Source: Chromera velia (Eukaryota; Sar; Chromeraceae). Taken from it: a DNA stretch of 19,537 nt. Under the pieces are notes generated by a model that did not search any database, was not told the origin of the DNA, and worked only from the letters and a program-made list of their open reading frames with translations. The position numbers and the translations under genes were made by a program. Below, piece by piece: positions 7,281 through 19,000 of the stretch (position 1 is its first letter; the number at the start of each line of letters is the position of its first letter). Location of the stretch: NCBI GenBank assembly GCA_018398765.1, contig JAHBMJ010001983.1:4921-24457 (forward strand). Direction: 5' to 3'.

Positions 7281-10010
7281 AATGAATGCAACTAGGAATG
7301 CAAGAATAAAAGCTTACATGCGAAAATTTCATGTTGCAGTACGACACGGAAAACAAGATTCAAGCGCATTCTGCTTTGTGCTTGCCAAAACGCTTTTGAC
7401 GCCTGCCGCAAATCATGCACCATGCACAGACATAAACACGGAGAAAGAGAAACAGAGAGCTAGGGTCCAAGGTGCAAATACAGATACAGAGAGAAGAAGA
7501 GAGAGAGAGCAGAGACGGTTGAGGAGGCGCGAAACAGACTGATATGATACAAGTATGATCGAGGCCTTGCGATTCAAAGAATTAGATTTTGGAGAATTCA
7601 CAGAGAGGAAAACCCAACCCGACTGATGCCGACTGACCGAGTGCACCAAGTACATAGTGCAGCCTCCTGTCTTCCCACCCCCACCCTCTGTCCCTTGATG
7701 CATTTCTGAACACGGTCTCTCTTCGTCTTTCTTCCAATAGAACTCAGACACCAGGCCACTGCCAACCTTCCTTCTGCATTGAAGAAAAAGACGCTTTCCA
7801 AGACAAGAAACAAACTGCAAGAAATGCTTCTGATGGATTCCTCAACGCTACTACAGACACAAGTGTGTGAATGGACAGACAAGTAGAATAGGAGCAAACA
7901 ACAGACGGCTCACAAACGGTTGCTTCTTCCTCTAAAAGCCAATGGAGCAACCAAAGAGAGAACGAACAAAGAAACAGGTAAACAAAGCATCAGGCCCTAC
8001 ACCCCAGAAACTAAAAACCGACCCGACAGATTGCTACTACGCACCGCAGCGCTCTCCCTCCCGGTTCTGATCCCCGCCCCTTAAGATCCAACATCCGGCA
8101 CGTCCCCCCGCCACTGGATGAACACCGCAGACTTACGCTGTGTCGGTCCGTTTTCTCCCTTCCAGACATCAAGTCGCGGCATCACAGAAAGAATACAGCA
8201 AACATTCGAAGAAAGGGGACAAAAAGACGGAGTGTGCAGGGGGAGCAGAGCAAAAGGAGGGTTCGAATTAGCAATTACAAATTCAATCACAACAGTGGGG
8301 AACCTGACAGATATGCTTTTTTACCTTCTTTCTCTTTTCACAGCGACTGGGGAGAGAAAGGACAAAAAACTTTTGCGAATTGAAGAAAAACAGACGAAGA
8401 CGTAAACGAATAGAGCAGAGCTGCTGCCCAGTTGGTGTCAATGTCGGCTGAGAGAAAGGGACAGAAAGGAGAGGGGAGAGCAGATGCATCAACATATCAA
8501 CAAACATACTTTCGAGGGAGGACGCCAGAGAAGATCCGGATAAGGGGATCGGTACGTTGCAATTCTTTGTCATTAAAGCCCTCACACTGCCACTCACTGT
8601 GTTCATTCCGATTCTTTAGATTCTGCTTGTTCAGGACGTGTTGCTGGCTGAGTGCACTCGTTGAATTCAGTCAAACGAAATCGAAGGACGAGAAAAGGGG
8701 AGAAGGAAAAGGGGATAAGAGGAAAGACGCGGGGAGAGGAGAAACCGGTATTTTGGTTTTTTCCTTCCTCCGTAAAGAAGCCTACGGTTGAAAGCAAGAA
8801 AGACGTCATTCTTGAAGAAATATGGTCCAGAGCTGAGGCGAGCAATCCCGAATTAACATCTCGACTTGACGTCTCCCCCCCTCACTCTGATCGATTCTGT
8901 GTCCACAGCCACAGCAGAACCTTGTAAGCCTTTTGATCGCAACTTGCAAGCCTTTCTCTATTATACAGAAAAGTAGACGGACGCAAGTCTACAGATTGGA
9001 AAGCGTACTAAAAAGCAGAAAGGGAGCAAGCGGCGGAAGCAGGCAAAGAAAGACAAGGAGCCTGCCAAAAGTGTGAAGGGACGGACAAGAGGGACGAAGC
9101 CACACGCGACTGGTCCCTTCCTAGACAGACAGAAAGACAGAAAGACAGATTTCTTTCTTTCTTTTTTTCTTTCTTTCTTTCTTTGTTTGGAAGATCGAGA
9201 TGGGATCCCTCCCTCTCTGTTTTCCTTCTCTCATGCATGCAGTCTATGTCTTTGTCTGGCCAAGTGTCTGTCTTTCGTGCACACACAACACAACAGAGCA
9301 CACCTGCGCAATCTCAAGTCGAAGGGAAGGTTAATGGAAGGACAAGGGGGAGGTAGAGCAGAAAGGGGGGGAACAGAGTCCAGGCATCATTCTGACGGAG
9401 GAAATGCGCCGTTTGATTATGTCATTTCCTGCTGCGTAGCCAAAAAGAAGAGAGAACATCAAAAAAGACAAATAGGCAGATGAAGAAAAGTCACTAGCCA
9501 ATCCCCCCTGACCCGCTGATCACGTGCTTTCTCAGCTTTGTGCTGTATTCGTATTTAGACATGCTCCTCATTGCACCGATACCTTATTTGTTTGTTCTTT
9601 GGTTCACCCCTTTGGTCTCCCGACGACAAACCAAAATAGAAACGGAATTTTCAATTTCCAGACGACGTCCAACTTGATTGGTCGGATTCTGTTTTTCTCT
9701 CTTCTCCGATTGTCCTGCTTCTCTTTTCCTTTTCCGATATAAATTGCAGGGCCTCTCTCACAAGGCGGCTCGCGTTGCAAGACAGCAACTCCTTTGTCGC
9801 TCGCGGGATAAAATTCATCGTCCCGTGTCTTTCTTTCGGACGTCAATCGATAAAAAGCATGCTGTTTCCTTCTGCTCTCTGTCCAAGGTGCTTCTTTTCG
9901 TCTCTTCCCTCACCTCGTCTCTTTTTCGCTTTTTTCGTTATGAGACAGCGCAATCTTTCCCTTAAATAAACATCAAGTTCTCATTCCCGAGGGAGCCTCC
10001 ATGCATTTTT
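7281..10010. other. Noncoding region downstream of LKR/SDH, purine/pyrimidine-rich
   Basis: Composition resembles the introns of the neighbouring gene (GAGA, CAGA and GAAA tracts), and there is a mixed (ACAG)/(TTTC) microsatellite at about 9124-9186. All open frames are short, overlapping and low-complexity. I could not join any into a conserved protein. Its right end should hold the LKR/SDH 3' UTR; no clear AATAAA was found on the minus strand within about 500 bp of the stop. Confidence 0.6.
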
Positions 10011-11057
10011 TCATTCTCCTGTCCCTCTTCCCCCAGCTCCTTCACGGAGATGGAGAAGCTTTGAGAAGAGAAGAACGCGCTCCTCCTCCCGGAAGGAAAT
10101 GCCGAAACCGTCCAGACGCCTCAGAACAGGCCCCGCGATGTCCAGCGTCAAGGGACGGAGCACTCCCTTTCGGGTCAGCCGTCTCTGCAGTCAGTCAGTC
10201 AGTCAGTCAGTCAGGGGGATCACAGCCTCGTATACAACGTGAAAGCAAGAAAAGAAAGAAAGGCAGACAGAAAGAAAACAGAAGAGAGACAGAGAGGGAA
10301 TGCACATCTACACAAATAAAAAGAAAGAAAGAAAGAAAGAAAGACTTATCATTCATCAGCACATTTTTTTGTGGAAGTTCGAACGACAAGGAGGCAAGAC
10401 ACTTCCCTTTTCACTACAAATCCATTCAGCAGATCTCCTCAGAGGGACCAACCGTCGAAAACGGCCAGACCCACTTCAACAAAACTGACATTCGAGATGA
10501 AAGAACGCAAGGACAGCATGCCCCCCTGCTGTCAGGGAGCTAGAAAGATGATTTCATTTCCGGACTTCGTTGCCTTAATTCCGCACTTGCTCAACAACAA
10601 ACCGACCAACCTGCAGAAGCAGTTCGACGCACGCGCCCACGGTCAGTCCCACAGTCTTGCTCATAGCGCTGTAGGCGGGGGTGCCTGAGCCATGCGGGTG
10701 TCCCCCTACTGCTGCACTCTGATGGTGTCCGTGAGGAGGAAGTCCAGGAGTCGAGAGGGACAGGCTCCCCCCGTGTGCTCCCAGCGTGTGGCCTCCATGG
10801 TTCAGCTTGGCGTCTCCTCTCACACACAGGGAGGAGAGAATCTCGACCAGGCTTCCGTCAGATCTGCACTCACGACAACGATCAATTTGGTCAGAAAGCT
10901 GCTGTCGGCTGCTTTCAACCAAAACACACCTCCCGCAACACCCACCCATAAAATGTGCAAGAACATTTTGAACAAATCAGACAAGGAGACAGACTTCGTC
11001 TCGAGACCAATATCTGTCCTTCGTTCACACACACACACACACATACACACACACATG

Positions 11058-11095
<38 letters not shown>

Positions 11096-11155
11096 CACAT
11101 GCATACACTCACTCACACACACACACACACATGCATACACACACACACACACACA

Positions 11156-11198
<43 letters not shown>

Positions 11199-13031
11199 AC
11201 ACAGAGGCATACACACCGAAGGACCCACCTCTCCACTTCCACCTTGTGGCACATCAGGGCCACATCCACCTCCCCGTCCCCGTATCGGAGCCTCTCCATC
11301 AAGAGTTTGCAGAACGCTGACGTGAGGGCCCGACCGCCTAGCTCGGCATCGCTCTCCTTCCCCTTCCCCTCCCCCCCTGCCCCCACGACGTCAGACCAGT
11401 CCACGCACACCTGATCGGAAAGGAGACCCAACCACAGCCAGCCAGAGACAATGTCTCGTGCCTCACTGGCTGGAGCAGATGTCTTCTCAGCTCCCACAGT
11501 CCCCCTGAGTTTCTCAATTCGGGCAACCGCCTTCCCGCGCACCCCCACTGCCTCCTCCGCCCACGCGAGAGCGTCTGCTTCGAGGTCCACCGTCATCTCC
11601 CCCCCCTTCTCATTCGCATTCCCATTTCCGTTTTCCTTCAGCCCCCCCCCCAACAGACAGGCGAAGACCTCGCCCCAGCTCTGGGGAAGTGCACCCACGC
11701 CACCGCTGCGGAGACGGGAACCCAACGCACCCAGAGTCTCCGCATTCCCGCCGCCGCCAAACAGACCGATTTCTCTGCATAGAGCACAAGGACAGGTGCA
11801 CGGTGATGCGATGCAGAGTGCCGCCGAAGGTGTGAGTGAGCATCCATCGATCATCCCAAAGGGAGGGAGAGAAGAGGGAAAGGGTCGACAAGAGCTCAGG
11901 ATATACGCAGGCATGCAGGCAAGCCTCGATCCGAATGCATCTCTTTCGACCGTCTCTTTTGCATAGCGTCCGGCTGCCTGACAAACCTGGATCTGTTACA
12001 ACTCAATTTCACGGCAAAAGAAAGACTGACAAACCTCCAGAGACAGGTAGAACAAGGCAAAGAGAAAGCAGCAAAAGCACAGTCACACAGAGATAGACAG
12101 TCACCTTTTTTCACCAAATTAACACATGCGTAGACACGCAAACAAACCGACAGACAAGAGCAACAAACCTGCAGGCCCACATCAGGAGTGACCATCCTGG
12201 GTACCTGCAGATGTTTGTAAACAAGGAATCAAGAGAGGCACAAAGGGTGAAATAAAACTATGTTAGCAGAAGCAAACAAACGAACAAAACAACAGAAACA
12301 TTGGTGAATGCAGGGAGGAAAAAGGGAAGAAGCAAGTTATACATGTTGTTTGGATATGTGCAAAAGCAGGAAGAACAAGGGCGGGGAAGCTAAAGCAGGA
12401 AGTCATCCAGTTCGTCTGAGTGACATGTTCTTGTAGAGAGTTTTTTCGTTGGCTCATTCGCTGAATTCCAAAAGTGGCCTTCTCCATCAAGCTTCTTTCT
12501 CCGAGGGACTACGAGACACAGAGAAACACACAGGAAGGGAACAAATTAGAGCAAAGCCTTGCAATTCAATAATCCCACAGTAGTATAGGAAAAAAAGGGC
12601 GGAAGCAGGCAGGCACGCAGACTGACCTCAGCGTTCCCCTGAAGACCGTCTGAGGGCTGTCCTCCTCGATCCCGTACAGCTCTGCGTACTTTGTCGAGTC
12701 TCTGCATCCATTCAGTCATTTGTTCATTCGCCCATCTATGGGTACTTCCTTGGGCATGCATCTGATCGGCCTTTGAGTTTATGCTGACACAGAGAATGGG
12801 GGAGAAGAAGAGAATCAGTATAAGCACCGGGCTTTTGGCGATGCTTTCCGTTTCATCTAACGCCCTCGTGGCTGCTTCCGCGCTGATCCAAACAAATAAA
12901 GAAGCCAACTGCAAGTCTCGAACCCCCGTGCTCCTCACCTGTTTGGAAGCTCTTCCAAGGTCATCGCCGCGTTAAGGCGGAAAGGCCGAGCTGCTGCCAG
13001 GAGGTCTCCGCCAGGCACCTCAACGATCTGA

Positions 13032-13063
<32 letters not shown>

Positions 13064-16000
13064 ATGAAAGAAAGAAAGAAAGAATGAAAGAAAGAAAGAA
13101 AGAAAGAAAGACAAATCTATCGATCAAACACAAGGCGCGTGGTCACGTACAGCGGTTCAGGATGAGGAAAAACCAAGATCTTTGGCTGAGCGGCCGTCTG
13201 AATGAGTGAAGGTGCTTCGGAAAGACACACGAGAAATCAGATCAATGGGAAATCTACTGCCTCCGAGTAGGTTCCTTGCTTTCTGTTCGATTCTGTCTTC
13301 TTCCTTACTCCGGACAAACCCCGCTTGGGAGGGGGAACGGAAGTGTGGCTGAAAGAAGCAAGTGGGAGAAGTCATTTGTTTCCTTTCAGATCCCGTTGCC
13401 GACCTTTCCGTTTTCTTCCCACTTCGCATCTGCCCCCGAAGCTCTGAGGACTCCCATGGGACTCCAGGAGAATTTGTATCCGAGGGGGTTGTTGGCGTCC
13501 TCAGGCGCAGGCAGGCCTCCACACACAGACCGGAAAGCGACGACACGCCCCCCCCTCTGCCTCTCCCTCTGAAGAATTTCGATCGCACTCATGTGGTCGA
13601 TGCCCGGGTCCAGACCGACCTGCAACAAGTATGTACAGTGAATTGGATACATCGCTTTTCCTCCCCTGTGTGTTCCCCCCCCTTTCCCTCTGTTTCTACG
13701 TTGCTTCGTGCTTTGTTTTTGTTTTCTTGTGTGCAGTCGCCTTTGCGTCTTTGCATACGTCCCATTTTTGACAAGCAGACGGAGATGAGAGTACTTTAAA
13801 CGACTAAATGGACTGTCGACGCACCTCGTTGAGGAAGGTGAGACCGAGAGATTTCGCTTCCTCTGCAGGGAGGCAAGAGGAATGGTGAATTCATGAGAAA
13901 AGCAGGAAGAGTGGCAAAAGAGGCACGGTGGAATAGGGCAAAGGCACGAGATCTCACGACCATTGGCCAAAGGGAATGCGGCTGTGCTGATTCAACCATC
14001 CCTCGATCGATCTGCAATGGTCTCGCGGTCTGTTTCGTCGTAGTTAGACGACATGCAGAAGAACAACTTGGGACAGATTGTTGGCACACTCAGATGTTGG
14101 ACTCTTGAAAAAGCGAGAAGCAAGACAAGTATCACTTCATTTTATTTCCCCCCCTGGCCGACAAACCGTCCATCTTCTCCATCTCCTCAGACACGTACGA
14201 AGCAGTCACCAAGTGCCGTCGCTGTCGGAGGCAGGCGCGTGCGATCTGCAGGCAGACAAAGAGAGAGAGAGAGAGAAAGTCAGATTGATGAGAGAACTCA
14301 AAGTCCCTGACTGACTGACTGTCGATGGGGCCAAGACAGCATAAGCAAGCAGGCAAGCAGACTGGCAGGCAGATAAGAGCCGAGAATGAACACGGAAATA
14401 CGAAGGCTTTACACTCACTCGGCAGTCTAATTATGGATAGTCCAATCAGACAGCCCACTCCTCTTCCGTTCTCTCCATCAAGCCAGACGCGCAAAAACGC
14501 AGGAGTGCAACAAGACCGAAACTACGCACTGAGAGAAAAAGAGAACGGAGGAAAAGGAACCGAGAAAAACACCAGTGGGCAAACGAAAGAACAGACCCGG
14601 GGGTGCAGAGGAGCGGGCACCAGAGAGACCACAACGTCTGCCCCCTCCACAAGACCCTCCAGCCGCTCTCTCTCCTCTGCAGAGTCGCTCGAGACGTCCA
14701 GCTGCACGCAGGTATTCAGAAAGACTGTATGTTCCTTCTTTCCTTTCCTTTCCTTTCCTTTCCTTTTCCTCTGTTGAACAAGCAGTCAAACGAACAGACC
14801 TGACAGCCAACCAGCAGGCCAAACAGACAGAGGGGCGAAAGATGAGAGAAGCATATAAAAGGTGGGGGAGACCCAGTTGTGATTTATTCGTTCAGAGTCT
14901 CTCTCTCTGCGTGATTTTCCTTCACTTGAAAGAGCGTCCTTTCGCCCATTTGTCTTCAAGTGTTCAGTGAGGATGTCAGCTTTCTCATACTACTATTTCT
15001 CCAGCTCTCTGCATCACATCACTGCGTCGGAAAAAGATACATAAACGTCCTCACCATGCAAGGCGAGGCGTTGGAGTACGAGGCCGCGAGTCTCTGAGCC
15101 TCCTCTAATTCGACTGAGCACACAACGGCACACACAGAGACGGCACCGCCCACCCCGGCCCCCGAGCCCCCTCCCAGGAGCAGTTGGAGAAGCGGCCCGA
15201 CAACGAAGCCTGCACGCACCCATTCATAATGAATGAATGAATGAATGAATGAATGAATCCACGGACTCCCGCAATTATCTGTACACTCACACTCAGCGTC
15301 TCCCACACAAAAAACGAAACGGTCGTCTCTTGCAACCCACTCCTCTCTGGCATTCAAAAAACGAAGCTCTTGGATTGACTTTCCTGGGTTGGATTCGGGA
15401 ACGTGCGTGAAAAATTGGAAGTCTGTCTATTGAGCAAGAACGATACGCGCATATGAATGGCATCGTGCGCTCCCAATAGCACAAGGAGACACCCACCTGC
15501 GCCCAGCACGAGCACTCTGTAGTCGGCGTTGGAGTCCGAAAACAGCGGTAGAGAGCGGGGAGCTGGGACAGAGGTGGAGACGGAGACGGGGAGATGTCCT
15601 GCGATGGAGACGGGAAGGCTTTCAAGAGACGGCACGCGGGTCTCCTTCTCATCTCTCCTCTCCTTATCCTTCTTCTGCTTGCGCCATTTCCACTGCCCGC
15701 CGCTTCTCTCCTCGGGACGCTGGGAGAATTTCTGGGGGGTACGCTCACGACTCAGATGGCGGGTGTGCACGGGCAGAGAAACACTCACTCCAGCCTGCAA
15801 CTCCGAGAAGCAAACAACGTACGAATAAGCAGATGGTTCCATATCTTTCTTTTCAGACACCAGGGAAGGAAAAGAACAGGAAGGAAGCACGCCAACAGGG
15901 AGAGGAAGAGGCACTGTATGCACCCGACAGCTGTCATGGCGGACGGCTTTTTTCTCTTTTGAGGGACGCCAGTCAGAAGGTGAGCCGCCCTTCTGCGCCC

Positions 16001-19000
16001 GCTGACTAGAACCAGAGAAAAGTGGGAAGTGCAGTAAGTATTAAAAGGCAGCAACTTGCCTGAGGAGAAGTTGGCAGGAGACGGGTATCACTCCCACCCC
16101 CTCCAGAGGCAACCTCGCTCTCGCCTTCGCCCCCGACACCCTTTGAGGTGCCGGTGCCGGTCCCGGTTCCCGTCCACGCTGCCAGGGCGCCCTTCTCTCC
16201 CGCCACCTCCACTGCGACACCGCACCTAGAGGCGATCTGGGCAAGTTCCCTCACAACCTCTCGCTGCATGCAGCACGAATCCAATTTCCAGTGCATCAAT
16301 GAACGAACAAGCAGGATTACTGCAGGATGAGCTGAATCCACTCATTACGCAAGCGAGCTTCTTTCTCACACACAACCGAAGAACCTTCATCGCTTTCTAC
16401 ACACCTGGGAGGCCCCACAGATCAATCACAGACCACACAGACAACATACCCTGCTTCAATCATAAGAGGAATGCACACAAAAACAGACAGAACAAAACCA
16501 CACAAGTTTCTGGAGCGGCAAAGATCGGAGCGATTCAGGCAGGAAAAAGAAAAGAAGAAGGAAACAAAAAAAGAAACGAGCGAAAGAAACAAACAAACAC
16601 AGAAAAGAAAGACAAGAGAAACACAAAGAAACTGACCAGGGCCTCAGCATCCTTCGCAGCCACAGCGATGACCAGCGCCGTCGGTTGGTCCCTTCCCTGT
16701 CCGAGTCGCCACTCGAGAGCCCTGAGAAAGGCAGTCAGGCAGGCAAGAGCGTAGGAAGAGAGATAAAGGCAGATCGATATATCGACGTACAGAAAAAGAG
16801 AAAGAGGGATGGACAGCAGCTCAGAAAGACCTCTCTTCCTTCCAACTGCTCACCTGAATGCAGTCCCCTTTCTCTCCAGAGCGTCGAGGCATTCGTTGAT
16901 GAAGGACGAGTCGAAGAGATGCCCTCGGAGGTCGAGAACCACCTGGCAGGCAGGTAGGCAGGAGGGAAGGAGGATGTGTGAATCCATAGAGAAAAGAGAA
17001 AGGAAATGAGGAAGGACCGTACGGACAGCCGATCGAACAACGCCTGCGCAAACTCTCTCTGGTTGATAGATAATCAACGCTGTGCACTCTCACGCAGAGA
17101 GAAAGCTATCAAAGGGAAAGAAAAGCAAAAAAAATCAACCGCACTCTCTTTCTGTCTCCCCCCCACTCCTCCCTCATACAAAGGAATCTTCTATCTATGA
17201 ATAGAAACACATGCAGCACAGAAAGGGAAGGGCACACAAGAGAGAAAGGGTCCCCTGATAGACAGACCAACCTCTGCACCGGTCAACCCTGGAGACGTGG
17301 GCATTGAGGAAGAGGGGCGCGGGGAGGGAGAGGGAGTGTGGGGGCGGGATGGTTGGCCGTTGTGGGTACCGTTTGCGTTTGCCGCGTGGTCTCCGTTGGC
17401 GGCGTTGACAGACGAGACAGAGAGAGCCTTCATTGGAGGGGGGCGTCTGTCCTTCTTGCCTCCTGCCTTCTCCTTCTCTCCCCCCCCCTCTCCGTGCCTC
17501 TCTCTGCGCTCCCACTCATGAGCCTCTGCCTCTGCTTCCCTCTCTTGGAACGCTCTGAACTGATCGATGCACGTCCACAGAGGTGCAAGAGACCCCCCCT
17601 CTGCAATCACTGCAGCACCCAGCTCTGGACACAACCCCTCGTGGAAACTCTCCTCCTCCTTCTTTTCTGGTTCAGTGGAGGGAAGGAACTGATGGGCTCT
17701 CTGGAGAAGCTGAGGGATGAGAGGGAGGAGTTGAGACCCAAAGTGGTGGGAGGCGTCCTTGGCGAATTCTGTTGGGAGCTGGTCCACTGCGTGCATCATC
17801 ACGCCCTCCCCTCTAACTCCCTTCTTGACCTCTCCCGTAATGGCGTTGACAACTCTGAACGGTTCGTCGATAGAGGCGAACTCTGTGAGAAGGTCGTTGG
17901 ACCCCCCCATGTCACAACTGATGTCGCACACCCCGAAGAGGCGAAGCGCCCCCCTCTTCTGGAGATCTGCTACCTCATCCTGAAGAATCACTTTGGGGAA
18001 ACGCATGTCCCAGTACATTCCGTGGATGATGGCAGAGGCATAGGGAAGAACCTTCTCTCCGAACACACAACGGAATCTCTGTGGGTGTGCGTAGTATTCT
18101 TCCTTTTCTACAGCGTCTGTTTCCGCATCTTTCTTCACTGTGTAGTCAGTCACAGACAATACGCAACCGATCAGACAGTGCGACAGAACTGCTGCAGCAG
18201 AAGGCGGGGAAGCTCCACCGTCCCCCCCAACGGCACTCCCCCCCGTCTTGGTTGGGGATTGGGGTGCAGAGTCTCGAGGGGCACAGAGGGAGGGCAGAGC
18301 GGAGACAGCAACCATCTTATTCGGGAGAAGGTCGAAGATTTCCTTCGCCCCCTTGGTGACCCTCCCCGTCCCCGTGAAGGCAAACACAAGAGGACAAAGT
18401 TCTGCAGGCAGGCCCCTTAGTGCGATCTCGTCTCCCGCCCTCTTCACCGCTCTCTTCGCTTCTTCAACACTCCCATAAGTGTACGAGGGTGCAATGAGGA
18501 GGAAGGGGGTAGAGCAGCCCTGCACGAGGAGTCTCTGACCGAGGCCCCAGAGGAAGTCCACCATGCCGGCCATGCCAGCGAATTCCCCGAAGGCCACCAA
18601 CCGCTTCCCTGACCTAAGCCCCCCCTCAGTGATGCACTCGTAGTCCACCAGGTTGACCCGTCTTTTCAGGACTTCATCAAGGAGGTCCATGTTCTCGGGC
18701 TGTCCCTTGATGGTGTGTGAGAAGAAAAGGTAGGTTCGATCGGGAAGAAGGAGACGGGGAGGAACCCTCTTGACGCCCACAATCAGGGCAGCCTCTGAAA
18801 GGTCTTCCCTCACCTCCGCTCCCGCCTCCTCAAATGCAGCGTCGGGGAAGCAGCGCTTCAGAGACGGTTGAACGAGGACACGAAAGCCCTGATTCACAAG
18901 AGACGCCACCTGCATGATAAAGACAAAAAAGGTTGACTGACATCTTCAGTTGCTTTCACAGACTGCTTTTACGGGGTGAAGCAGGACGAAGTGCCGACCT

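Larger units (their letters stand above)
10011..15517 (-). other. SDH domain coding part (end of exon 6 to exon 17, residues about 798-1393)
   Basis: The NAD(P)-binding motif VLVLGAG.FVVGP is split by intron 6. Then come DVVVSLVPAPLHPR (exon 8), RRHLVTASYV (exon 9), GLDPGIDHMSAIE and CGGLPAPEDANNPLGYKFSW (exon 11), LPNRDSTKYAELYGIEED (exons 12-13), the LRYPGW motif (exons 13-14), WLGLLSD and ERLRYGDGEVDVALMCHKVE (exon 15), YSAMSKTVGL (exon 16) and RKGVLRPLTLDIAGPVL (exon 17). This order matches the saccharopine dehydrogenase NADP and C-terminal domains of LKR/SDH throughout, with no block missing. Exon 15 has a Gly/Asn-rich insertion (about GGGLKENGNGNANEKGG). Exon 16 has a His/Gly/Ser-rich insertion of about 45 residues just before AMSKTVG. 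Confidence 0.92.

Noticed and set aside
7281-9483. Overlapping open frames as a possible second gene
   Set aside because: All are Arg/Lys/Ser/Phe low-complexity readings of GAGA/CTTT tracts, with no conserved motif and no chain of splice-compatible exons.
10692-11414. Thr-His repeat protein on the plus strand
   Set aside because: Translation of the CA microsatellite in intron 15, with no support outside the repeat.
10820-11914. Single long minus-strand frame of 364 codons taken as one exon
   Set aside because: Only 11774-11229 is exon (exon 15). The ends run through the upstream intron and the TG microsatellite, giving an artefactual Cys-Val repeat.
12263-12490. Minus-strand frame beginning MEKATFGIQRMSQ as the exon after exon 13
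   Set aside because: It does not fit the conserved LRY-x-G-W block. The 36-nt exon at 12204-12169 fits both motif and phase.
17338-18420. 360-codon open frame on the plus strand
   Set aside because: It is antisense to exon 2 of LKR/SDH, whose minus-strand frame carries conserved LKR motifs. The plus frame is composition-driven and has no domain.
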